Below, one piece after another: positions 23,431 to 33,148 of a DNA stretch of 64,000 nucleotides. The notes under the pieces were generated by a model. The model saw only the letters and a program-made list of their open reading frames with translations. It searched no databases and was not told where the DNA came from. The number at the start of each line of letters is the position of its first letter. Position 1 is the first letter of the stretch. The translations under genes and the position numbers were made by a program. The DNA comes from Raphanus sativus. Its lineage: Eukaryota; Streptophyta; Magnoliopsida; Brassicales; Brassicaceae. The DNA lies in assembly GCF_000801105.2 (NCBI RefSeq), contig NC_079515.1, positions 21,351,407 to 21,415,406 of the forward strand, in the 5' to 3' direction.

Positions 23431-24709
23431 TCGCCTTTTGTATAATAACATTTTTGGTTGTCTCCATAAGTATTTAATTAAATTATATATGGCTAGTTTT
23501 TATTTTGCAAAAGTTATTCAAATATATCATATACATTTTGTTTTTTATATAATTTAAATCTACAACAACATATATCTTTTTGATTTATTTTTATATTTAA
23601 TTTAATTTTTATCGATGGTAACACATACCAGTAAAACTTCACAAAATTTTCCATACTAAATTTATAATGCAATAATTAAAAATCGAAAACACCAAATATA
23701 TAAAAAAAATATTTTAATAAATTATTTAATTATATTTTAAATTTTCCACCCGGTTTTGTACGTTTCACACCATTAAAAAGTGTAACATCTTTCTTAACTC
23801 TGCCATTTAACATGATTTGTGATTGTGATTGTGAATTGAAGCAATAAAAATAGATGTATATTTAAACACAAATATATGACAAAATGATATGGGTTACGTA
23901 ATTTACGTTAGATTTTGCAAGATTATAGAGATCACAAAATTGAATATTCTTCTTTAAAAAAGGCAATGATTTAATTGATGCAAATTACGTATATGTAACA
24001 GTTAGATATTTAAGGATCTTATGGCCTATAATAAAGGCATTTAATCACGTACATATCCACTAAAGAAGTAAATTAAATTAAGATGGTTTAATAATGTAAA
24101 AAAATGGTTTATTTCAGTAGCATATAATGGTAATTATTGTGGAAAATTTAGGGTTAAGTACCAAATGTACTTCAGTTTTAATAGTTTAGATTTAATTTTT
24201 GTTTTTCTTACAATACATATAAAAAGAGAACTGGTAAGAACAATACGTCGCCATAATAGACAAAGATACATATACAAAAGTGTTGCGGGAGAGATTGAAC
24301 TCAGCCAAGAGTTAAAGGGACTTTGTTAATATACAAAATGGTGTAAATATAATATATGAAACTTGAATAATAAGATTTACCTAGATAGATGTCAATGAGA
24401 TCATTCGATATAAAATAAAAAATATTATTAAAAAATCAAAACAAATATTATTAGAAAATCAAGTTGTTACCATATTTTTCGTGTCTTGTGCATCTTTTTA
24501 AAAGAAAAAAAAATCAGCTCATACATTTGTAACGTTTGTGTTAATAAAGCACTAGGGCAAATCATATATATATATATAAAGCATTGATAGAGAAAACTCA
24601 ACCATCAAAAGGTTTTATTTATGTTCCTAGAAAGCGAACAATCGATAGAAAAAAAGACTCAACCATTAAAAGGGAACGAACAAATATAATAGAAAAAAAA
24701 AGCGAACAA
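23431..24709. other. AT-rich intergenic DNA
   Basis: No gene or defined transposon was recognised between the repeat relic and the 3' end of the GCK gene. The part near 24560-24709 may be the 3' flank of that gene; it includes (TA)n at 24566-24578 and repeats of the words caaccatcaaaag and caaccattaaaag. Confidence 0.45.
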
Positions 24710-25264
24710 TTAAAGGAACCTAAAAAGCCTTTTAGTAAAAGTAGTCAACAAAGGATCAGATTGATCTTCTTCTTCTATGACGCAATCGACAGAAGCCAGA
24801 TATTGTTCTTTGCAACAACCTCCTTCTCCTTTGGTGAAGAACTCATGAATCCCCAAAAAGACTTCGACTTCTCCTCCAGGAAAGGTGGAGTCAAGTTCCT
24901 TCACAAATTCCTTCTCAATTTGTTCGTAAATAATCTCCTTCTTATACTTTTCATAGTAATCAGAGTGGGCATCCATACAGTCAAACATGCCGGACAGCTG
25001 CTTAAACCCATCAGGGCATTCTGCAAGTGCCACAAATGATTCTTTGCAAGCACCTCCTTTCATGTAGTCAGAAAACTTACCTTCTTCGTCGTTTAAAATG
25101 GCTGCTTTGAAAGCCTCACTGGCGACTTTTGTAGCCAATTCCTGCACCTTGGGAAGATGGTGCGCACAGTCTAACAGCTTCCTCGCGGATACCGTGAAGC
25201 CGTCAACATGTGGAGTGGACGGCGGGACTTGGTCGCTTGAAGAATGAGACTCAGAATTCACCAT
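24710..25264 (-). CDS. GCK domain-containing protein, 184 aa
   Basis: One uninterrupted frame starts at ATG 25264 (MVNSESHSSSDQ) and ends at 24710. Residues 68-77 (MKGGACKESF) and 96-107 (CMDAHSDYYEKY) are the diagnostic parts of the plant GCK domain, a small Cys-rich module of unknown biochemical function. A second, partial version follows at 145-162 (GEGGCCKEQYLASVDCV). The usual CGFC just before MKGG is replaced (residues 62-66 GKFSD), so one metal/disulfide cysteine pair may be lost in the first domain. The N-terminus is Ser/Pro-rich without an obvious signal peptide; the middle is acidic. The gene is apparently intronless. Its 5' flank contains a tandem duplication. Intact by sequence; expression cannot be judged. 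Confidence 0.82.
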   Translation of the reverse strand: MVNSESHSSSDQVPPSTPHVDGFTVSARKLLDCAHHLPKVQELATKVASEAFKAAILNDEEGKFSDYMKGGACKESFVALAECPDGFKQLSGMFDCMDAHSDYYEKYKKEIIYEQIEKEFVKELDSTFPGGEVEVFLGIHEFFTKGEGGCCKEQYLASVDCVIEEEDQSDPLLTTFTKRLFRFL

Positions 25265-25301
25265 ATTCTCTTTAAAGGTGGCTGGGTTTTTAGATAGAAT
25301 A

Positions 25302-25490
25302 AAGTGACATTATATAAAGACTGGGGGATCTTAGGTTGCTTGCCATGCAAGGCGAAAAAATATATGAAATATTCCCAATAAGAAGATACCTAGACAAAAG
25401 TGACATTTTATAGATACAGGGGATCCGTGCTTTCTTGTGAAGCAAGGCGGGAGAAAAAATGAAATATTTCCAAGAAGGAGATACCTATAT
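25302..25490. repeat. Tandem duplication in the GCK gene 5' flank
   Basis: Two units of about 95 bp, each running from aagtgacatt through ggggatc and gcaaggcg to gagatacct-like sequence, lie at about 25302-25396 and 25398-25490. They differ at many positions. They sit within 40-230 bp upstream of the start codon at 25264 and could have doubled promoter motifs. Confidence 0.7.
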
Positions 25491-25620
25491 TTTGATTAAT
25501 TAATAAGATTACTACGTTAACAAGATTGTCATTACAGTTTTTCTTCTACCGATTATATTACTAGATTCAAACGTTACATAAACACCAAGTTACAAAAAAG
25601 GCATCATCAGCTCATGGACG

Positions 25621-25864
25621 TTTGGTTTTTGAAGAAATGTGAAACCTTTTGTTACAAAATTTAGGATATTGAAAGAAAAAGAAAACAAATGTTTGTCGAA
25701 TCTCATCACTTCTCTTAGATGTTGTTACTCGTTGAGCTATTTTAACTGTGTGAACAAAAATGACAAAAGACCTCTATCTTCTTCTGCTCTTCTTTGTTTG
25801 AAACAATTTTCCAAAGGCGCGCTTTACACAGTTAAAGATTCTTCACCCGTCCAAATCCAAAGAT
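25621..25864. repeat. Second copy of the O-fucosyltransferase 3' flank
   Basis: Paralogous to 35-310. It ends in a short direct repeat (ccgtccaaatccaaagattcctcaccgtccaaatccaa) at 25849-25884, where it meets the kinase fragment. Confidence 0.6.
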
Positions 25865-25869
25865 TCCTC

Positions 25870-26150
25870 ACCGTCCAAATCCAATCCAATAGCAGATTGC
25901 AATATGCGTCTAGGTTCGTTTCCATCTTCTGAGGTTATCCACTTAGAAGATAACTCATGTCTGTATAGCTCCACGATACAATCATGTTTCAGTGCTCCTA
26001 AAATCCTCACAAGGCACTGGAGGTTCCATACAATCACAAAGGAACTTCATGAGCAAGGCCCTGTTTCTACATATGGCAAACTGTAGTTTCCCTAGAGGAA
26101 CCACTAGGGAGTTCCCCTTGGACTTGATAGAACGCAAGGATTGTTCTTCT
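25870..26150 (-). pseudogene. Raf-related LRR kinase fragments joined to CACTIN
   Basis: The minus strand first gives EEQSLRSIKSKGNSLVVPLG, LQFAICRNRALLMKFLCD and MEPPVPC, resembling the EDR1-like domain of a plant Raf-related LRR kinase (At1g04210 is the remembered relative). At a shared tgtgag (about 26000) it jumps, in another frame, to VRILGALKHDCIVELY, HELSSKWITSEDGNE and RRILQSAI, from the kinase domain of the same family. The region that should link them is absent, so an internal deletion with microhomology is inferred. Upstream it is fused to the CACTIN motif LTVKDMEEL. Not functional as a kinase. Confidence 0.62.
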
Positions 26151-26975
26151 TCATCGCAAAGCTCTTCCATATCTTTAACAGTGAGTCCCTGCATCACATA
26201 TATGTCATGAGTACGTATACTTTATTAAAAAAGGCATCACAACAATCTGAAAAAAAAGAAGCAGAGAACTCTCATTGTTCACCAAAAGATGACAATCTGC
26301 TACTCAATCAGAGACACTTGGTCTATAACGAGAGAGATCTACACACTCGACATCTCAAAACCAAATCATCCAGCTATCTCAACATCTAAAATTCTAATGG
26401 GCTTAGACTATCACAGTAACTTATCTAGTCTCAAGCTTTTTTTTCTCTCCCCACAACTCAGCTAGTTCCAAATACTGAAAATGACCACGAAAGTAAAGAC
26501 CTAACTGAAAAAGCTTAATCACAACAAATATGGATAGACAATCTAGCATAAGCTTTGTAAATACCTTGAGAACCATGTAAGGTTCACTGAGCTTCACGCA
26601 GTCTGACCTCTGATCTGACCTTGCTTTTGATCGAAATGGAACTCTTCCTCCTTTTTCCGCCACACAAACACCTCAGTGAGGTTGGAATCCCCAAATGGAT
26701 TTGAATCATTGGAGTAGCCAGACACTGACTGAGTCTTCAGTTTCTTTGCTGCACGTAATGAATGCCTAGAGAGAATTAACCAAATAGCATAAAAATTAGC
26801 AACCCCAACTCCAACACATATAAGGGTTTTTTTTTTAAGAAAAAGCACAAAAGAATACCTTCTTCTGAGCCTTTTGTAGCCATATATATACTCCTTGATT
26901 TCTTCCTCAGAGGGTAAATCCTTGTGGAGTTGTCGAATCTCATTGCTCGTAATATAACACCTACCTGATCAACCA
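26140..26975 (-). pseudogene. CACTIN fragment A, fused to O-fucosyltransferase and kinase pieces
   Basis: On the minus strand: 26965-26915 reads GVILRAMRFDNSTRIY, a piece of the O-fucosyltransferase exon. It then changes frame to PSEEEIKEYI and, after an intron, SLRAAKKLKTQSVSGYSND, NPFGDSNLTE and VFVWRKK, which are CACTIN N-terminal motifs. VWRKK is joined directly to EEEFHFDQ, normally far downstream, and then to LSEPYMVLK. Another intron leads to GLTVKDMEELCDE (26190-26150), where the kinase fragment begins. CACTIN is a conserved nuclear splicing-associated protein. This is a concatenation of its short coding pieces with retained splice-like sites; several deletions and frame changes make it a pseudogene. 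Confidence 0.72.
26155..26276. repeat. Repeat unit shared by both CACTIN fragments
   Basis: 26155-26276 and 27750-27858 are nearly identical (shared words gctcttccatatctttaacag and tgagtacgtatactttattaa). Each carries the start of the LTVKDMEEL exon and the preceding intron. They flank the 1.5 kb that separates the two CACTIN pieces. Confidence 0.85.
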
Positions 26976-27252
26976 AAATGTCAATGTTGCATTTCTAAAG
27001 TAGCTAGCTTATTAGTTTATTAATTTAACAAATGGCATAATAATTCTAAACAAAAGAAGAAGCCACATTTTCTTTTCTTTTTTTCTTTCCATACATAAAA
27101 GAGAGTCCAAGATACCACTAGTCCTCAAAGATACCCAAATTGTTTTATATATACCACTAATACCACAGGATCATCCATACGCACGCACATACCTTTGCTT
27201 TGTAGGCGTTTTAGAACCGGTCCCAAATACTCTACTACTTACTTTCGCTGAC

Positions 27253-27785
27253 TCAAAAAACGCAGCTGGGACTCAATGTCCAGCTGTAGTTCTCTAGAAG
27301 CTCCGAGAGGGTCTTCCCATCAAGAAGTTTTCTCACGTCAGCTTCAACACCAGCGTGTAGTCCCCTCTCTTGAGCTAGAAACTCTGCAGGAGGCTCCTTC
27401 CCTCTAACTCTAGCTCGATCCAAGGCATCCCGCTCCCACTCGCATACCACAATAAGCGCCTGGAAAATTTCAAAGGTATTAAGCAAACAGGTAACTCGCA
27501 TGCATGTTTACATTTAACAGCATGAAACAAACAAAGAATGCTATAGTGCTAATCAGCTATCAAAAGGGGACAACACGAGGGTACATTAAAAGATATCAAA
27601 ATTCCATACACGCACAATCACTTCATACACATGAATCACCTCCTTGAGTGCAAGAAGAAAGAAAAGACTCGTTGAAGAAAATACCTCCCAATACTGTACG
27701 CGTGTTGGAGATGCCCGATCTGAATCCAGATACATTTTGATATCATCGCGAAGCTCTTCCATATCTTTAACAGTGAGTCCCTGCA
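27253..27785 (-). pseudogene. CACTIN fragment B, adjacent to myosin
   Basis: Behind a splice acceptor (tgatgcag, 27785), one exon (about 27782-27687) encodes GLTVKDMEELRDDIKMYLDS and RASPTRVQYWE. After a GT-AG intron, a second exon (about 27461-27253) encodes ALIVVCEWERDALDRARVRG, EPPAEFLAQERGLHAGVEAD and VRKLLDGKT, all typical of the CACTIN mid region. It then degenerates to SELLENYSW and a stop. A short stretch between CEWE and RDALD is missing relative to the family. There is no start codon of its own. It follows the last retained myosin exon in the same orientation, so a read-through transcript is conceivable, but the frames do not match. Confidence 0.78.
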
Positions 27786-27861
27786 TCATATATGTCATGA
27801 GTACGTATACTTTATTAAAAAGGCATCACAACAATCTGAAAAAAAAAGCAGAGACAAGTAC

Positions 27862-30800
27862 CTCTGCAAACAGCCTGGATCTGAGTAGCAGAACTACGTA
27901 GCTGCATAAAAGCTTTTTTGGCAAGATATGATCGTACTTTTCTCTGGATAATACTAGCTGATCTTCCCAGGATTTCAGTTCTTTTAGTATCCAAATCTGC
28001 CATTTGTCCGGCCCTAAGGAAAACCTTTGTCTTACCAATCTACAAAAGTAAACACTTCAAATCTCAGGTAACACATCACAGAAGCAGCCTAAGACTGAAG
28101 ATGATATTTTGATGATCAAAAACATTACTTGATATCCTTCAATTCCTGCCTTATCAAGAAGTTTCTTGCAACCAGCTGGTTCATCAGAACTAATATAAAA
28201 AGAAGTCAGTAAGATAATTCATTAACTTCGCATGAAGACATATCCGGAGAGAGGAAGAGACATCTTACTTCTTGTCCAACACTTGTGGAGAAATGATACT
28301 AAATCTATTCAAGAACTCGCCAAAGTGCTTCCTAGTAGGATAGCCAGCACAACTAATCCGAATAGCTTCCATGACTCCCTGAGGTCACAAAAAAGAAAAA
28401 ATCATCATTCTTATTGAACTAAAACTTGTAACGAGAAGCTTTTGATTATTTGATGTCATACGCACCCCACAACGTAATTGCTGGAGAACATTTTTGTTCT
28501 CAAAGATTCCAGGCTTCAATAGATTATTAGGCTTTATACATCGGATATAATGTGGCTCCGTTGTATTGAGAATCTCAAGCAATGATACCAGTTGTTGCTG
28601 CAAATAAGCAATGGGGTTTAGTACATGTTAAGCTGACACAGTGGAGACAAAAGGAAATAAAAAAGCCCGTTATATGAAGCATATACGGTATCTTTCGTAG
28701 ACAACAGTTTCTGGGCTTACTATAAAAAAGCCCGTTATATGAAGTGGTATCATTGGGTTATATAAAATAGTAGTATCACTGGCCCGCTATTTTCAACTTT
28801 CTTTGTGGTTCGTTTCGTACTGGTAAACTTCGTTTAATCAGGAAAATAATAATTAAGCTATAAAAAAATTATTAAACTGCACAAAAATTTAAAATTTACG
28901 GAATGGCAGAATAACATAATCCTTGTTCTTGTCTAGGAATAGTTCTGTCTGGTAAGTGACCTGGAACAAACAATAACCTCATGGTTTGTTAAACTAGATA
29001 TTTACAGATCATTTACTTGACTTTCAACAATCATTGTGAACCAATGAACAACGCAGCGGATAAGCAAAAGAGACTCACATCACCAGCATAGTGACAAATT
29101 GTGAAGTCACTGCGAGCCAGTTTCGGCTTGGTAAAGCGTTTGTGGTTTTTGTATGTCTGGTATAGCTTCTGAGCAAATGTCTCGTGTGTTGATCTAGGAA
29201 ACATGCTGCAAACCAAAAGCATCACTTCAGCTACATTTATTTTTTTTATAAAAGAAGGGAGTAAACATCTAAGATTGGGTTTCAAACTCACCAAGCTTCA
29301 TCTAGAAGAGCTATAATACCTCCAGGTTTCTGAAGGTTTAAATAAACAAACAAACACCACCAGTTAGAAACTAATGAAATGACACAACTAAGAAAGGTAG
29401 CTTGAAGGATCACAGTAAACCTTTTCTATTAGGTCCAAGATATCTTGATTGTCCACAAACTCAATATAGCTCCAGTCGATCGCTTCCTTCTTATACTCCT
29501 CTTGCTCCATTTTAAACACATGCTGCATAGTGGCAGTGTTACGCGCAAGTTAGAACTGTGGCAGAGGTACAAGGTCTAAATTGAAAGAGCTGTCAGATCA
29601 AAACCTGATTAAAGTGCTGTTGAAGTTTCTCATTAGTCAAATTGATGCAAAATTGCTCAAAACTGCAAAAAAAAAATGCTAGAAACAGTAAGCATTGGGC
29701 CAATGAACAATGACAGTGAAACACTAGTAACCACACAAGCTCAAACAACAATAGGAAACATAATATATTTTCTACCGTCCACGTTAGAAACAGCACTGCC
29801 TTGGTGAGATATGATATTGAGCAAGACAAATACAAAAAAAAACACTATGTAAATTCCGTATGTTAACTCAAACTATTAATGGTAGACTTGTTATATTGTA
29901 TAGAACCTATCTATTTCAAACTGAAAACAACAGGCATACCGGTAAAGCACCTGTTTGTCTTGAAACTCTCGAATCCATAAATATCAAGAACACCGATCAA
30001 GTACTTCGATTCAGGATCTTGACCAATTGAACTGTTAATCTTCTCAACGAGCCTGCATAGACACAGAAAAACAATTAGTACAAAGCAAGTTATGTTGGTC
30101 AAATAAGAAGAGAGAGAAACTCACCAGTCAAACAGTCTTGAGTACATGACTTTAGCCAAAGCATCTCTGCTAAGAGTAGCAGCTTCTGGATCGAGATCTT
30201 TTGTGATGGTTTCATCACGGGTTGCCATGATACGTTTGCATAGAGAATCCTCAAGTGACTTTGCATCACACCTGCAAAGAAAAAAAAAGGGGTTTATATG
30301 CACTTCACGCACATGCACAAAGCAAGCCCAATTCAACTAATGAGTCTTAGCCATTTACATGAGAAGCTCAGCGGCAGTTTTCAGATGAAACCAAGACTTT
30401 TCATCTTTAGGGACTGATGAATCAATCTCTTTTCCTTTACCAAATTCAATATTCCCCAGATGCAGAATAGAAGCTACAACGCGGAAAATTGCATCCTGAA
30501 GACATTACCAGAAAAGGATTAAGACGTTAGTGACTAAAGACAATCTTGCAAGTTTAAGCTAAATTTAAATGATGAGTTAGTTACCTGCTCTTCAGAATTG
30601 ATCCCAACGACATCCATAGCCTTTCTTGTCGCATGATATTCCTCAGCGTCGTTTATACTCTCCAATGCAAGACACTTGGATTGATTGAGATAGTGATATG
30701 TCTTCGGCTCACCAAGCTTGAACTTCTTAACATCCTGACAGTAGATTAAAGAAATAAGGTGTACATTAGTAATATGTCATGATGAACAGGCAGTTTACTT

Positions 30801-31940
30801 CAGTGATGAAATGAAACTTACTTCTTCAGGTGCAGCACAAAGCATGTAGAAACAGTGGTAGTTTCTTTCAGGATCAGACAGCTGGCAAACACGCGATCTT
30901 TCCAGCAAATAAGTTCTTATAGCAGCTCCAGATATCCTCCCTGATTGGTCAAACTGAATCTCCACGAACTTACCAAATCGACTATAAGATAACACAAATA
31001 AAGATTTTAAAACCTTTCACACAAAAAAAGGAACACTTAAAACATAAATGAGTATAAGGAAACCTCATTACCTGGAATTGTTGTTTTTAACAGTCTTTGC
31101 ATTTCCAAATGCCTCTAAAACAGGATTCGACTGCATGAAACATAAATACAATAAGCAATAAGAAACAAGATCAAAGCATAAAACAGAAAAGACTAATACA
31201 ATGAATACAAAGAAACTGAACATGTTTCAATCTAGCCTACTAGAACCAGTTTTCTGAAGTTTTGGTGTAATTATCCACTCCAGTTTCTAAACATCTATAA
31301 GTATCTTTTCACCTCCAAAACTTTCTGCTCAACACTCCTTCCCTCAGAAGCACCAGCTCTCCCTCCCATGTAAGCAAGATATTGCATAAGCGACTTTGTG
31401 CTTTCAGTTTTACCAGCCCCACTTTCACCACTAACCAGGATAGATTGGCTTACTCCTTCGTTAACCATCTGTCTGCAATACAACAAACCAAAGCAAACAC
31501 GCCATTCACATTAAAAATAACAATAAAAAAAAAGCAAAACATTGGGTAAGTGTTAAAATTAATTACCTATAAGCAGCATCTGCAACAGCAAAAGGATGTG
31601 GACTCAGCTCACCAAGGGAGGCACCTTTATATTGAGTCATCATATGGCTACTGTACAGATGTGGAAGTCTTCTGAACGGGTTAACAGCAATCAATATGCT
31701 TCCTGTGTATGTCTGATAGTAAACAGGATTCAGTCTAACAGAAAAAAAAACAACAAGGAGATGCAATAACTTGTGAATATACTCACATAAATCTCATTGG
31801 TTTAAATTTTTCCCTAATTTTTATTTTTGGAAATTTATATATACAAAATCGAGAGAGGATGATGCTTCTTACCTCTTTGTACATGCTGATAACTCGATCC
31901 AGAGATGTTTCTTGATTAATTTCTTATCTCCGGGCGCCAT
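27862..31940 (-). pseudogene. Class XI myosin heavy chain, damaged and C-terminally truncated
   Basis: Minus-strand exons with GT-AG borders reconstruct much of a myosin XI motor: 31737-31567 ([12 protein letters not shown]), 31472-31313 (P-loop [10 protein letters not shown]), 31130-31072, 30981-30822 ([12 protein letters not shown] region), 30734-30585, 30494-30359, 30271-30125, 30052-29951 (switch [13 protein letters not shown]), 29662-29605, 29522-29421, 29329-29291, 29205-29079, 28960-about 28905, 28597-28466 (actin-binding [12 protein letters not shown]), 28378-28269, 28189-28129 and 28039-27862 (IQ motifs [11 protein letters not shown] and [10 protein letters not shown]). The usual SH3-like N-terminus is missing; a short ATG exon at 31940 (MAPGDKKLIKKHLWIEL) would splice in frame to the motor. 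About 70 motor residues between KDYVI and QQLVSLL are absent, replaced by unrelated DNA (28640-28905) with a stop. Coiled coil and cargo tail are gone. Remembered relative: XI-B (At1g04160). Likely non-functional, possibly transcribed. Confidence 0.85.
28640..28905. other. Unrelated DNA in place of a myosin motor exon
   Basis: The word aaaaaagcccgttatatgaag occurs twice (about 28661 and 28723), within sequence that has no myosin coding potential. It sits exactly where the loop-2 side of the motor should be encoded. It could be a small transposon or filler DNA; termini were not resolved. Confidence 0.5.
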
Positions 31941-32055
31941 AATAACCTTGGATCTCACATCTCTTTTATCTCCTGACCTAGGTCTGATCTAGGGCGCAAT
32001 TTTTTTCCGGCGAGGAGGATTAGGGCGTCGAGAGAAATTTCCTTAAGGATTAGGG

Positions 32056-32056
32056 C

Positions 32057-32096
<40 letters not shown>
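32056..32096. repeat. (GA)n microsatellite
   Basis: An almost pure AG dinucleotide tract of about 37 bp lies between the divergent myosin-remnant 5' end and the 3' end of the small gene at 32303. Shorter GAGA runs follow to 32120. Confidence 0.95.
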
Positions 32097-32098
<2 letters not shown>

Positions 32099-32302
32099 GT
32101 ATATAGAGAGAGAGCGATATGTAGAGAGAAAGACGACGATTCAATAATAAGAAAAAAAGTTCCATTAACATACTAAGGGACATAATACCCTTTTTTGAAA
32201 GTTGTGGGATCACATTCCCGAATCAAAGACAGACAAACAGACAAGACAAAATATATATAATTAAAAAGAACGAACAACCATTTTCTTTTGAAATCCAAAA
32301 CC

Positions 32303-32813
32303 CTAAATCCCAAACCCTCCAAACGGGTCTGAGATCAAACACGACCTCTCCAACAACTCATCTTCTTCCTCCTCCTCCTCTTCACCCTCCATCCCCACCC
32401 ACTCCTCCATCTTCATCTCCTCCTCTTCCTCCTGGGCTTGGGCTTTCTCCTGAGCTTGGGCTTTCTCCTGGGCTTGGGCTTTCTTCTTCATCCCTTCTTC
32501 AATCGCCTTCCTCCTCTCCTCCCTTCCCCGCGCTTCTTCTTCCTCCTTCTTCTTCATGGCGTTCTGTATCTCCTGCCCTACAGTAATAACATCATCCTCA
32601 TCTACGTTCTTCACCCTCTCCCACACTTTCCCTGTAAGTGTAAACACATAAACCCAAAAAAAAAAAAGTTCAAATCTCCAAAAATAGAAAGAAAAGAAGA
32701 AAGATCAGAGATCAGTGTGCTTTACCTCTCCACCTCTTGAACCAAGCAGCAGCTGCTCTAGCTGCAGGAATTCCCCTTGTCTTCACAAACTGAATGACTA
32801 CTCTCCACGCCAT
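32303..32813 (-). CDS. Small plant protein, Arg-rich N-terminus and Glu-rich tail, 138 aa
   Basis: Two exons: 32813-32726 and 32631-32303 (417 nt including TAG). The donor (agag|gtaaag) and acceptor (ttacag|ggaaag) join in frame through the codon for Gly in WRGKVWERV. Residues 1-30 (MAWRVVIQFVKTRGIPAARA then AAAWFKRWRG) are basic, amphipathic and free of acidic residues, which would suit an organellar transit peptide. The rest is highly charged, with three copies of KAQAQE followed by runs of Glu. I recognise no named domain, although the N-terminus feels like a conserved plant family of unknown function. The 5' UTR has a long CT tract (32838-32870 in plus sense). Alternative start: none nearer in frame. 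Confidence is good that this is a real gene, low for function. Confidence 0.7.
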
Positions 32814-32825
32814 CTCTTCTTTTCT

Positions 32826-32834
32826 CTCTCTCTT

Positions 32835-32871
<37 letters not shown>
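32826..32871. repeat. (CT)n microsatellite in the 5' UTR
   Basis: A CT dinucleotide tract, (GA)n on the sense strand of the minus gene at 32303-32813. It lies 15-60 bp upstream of its start codon. GA-rich 5' UTR tracts are common in plant promoters and bind GAGA-type factors. Confidence 0.9.
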
Positions 32872-32872
<1 letters not shown>

Positions 32873-33148
32873 GCCTTGGATGAAAAATTGTGTGAGTGTG
32901 AGTTTGTTTATAATGCAGACAAAAAGGACAAAAAAGACTCACTCTGCTTTTTGGGACTCACCGCCTCTCTCAAAGAAGGATTAAACAGCGATCTTTAATC
33001 TTTTTGATTACTACACTAAACAAGACACATTTTCATAAACCGGATAAATGTATCTTTATAGCATCAAACCACCATTTGTACAGTATATCTTAAACCGATG
33101 ACGCAATGCAATGCAAGTAAACAATGCAATTGCTCATGCAGTTTATTT

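Noticed and set aside
32438..32984. Plus-strand frames opposite the small gene
   Set aside because: They are antisense readings of the Glu-coding and CT-repeat tracts; the minus-strand gene has a proper intron and start.
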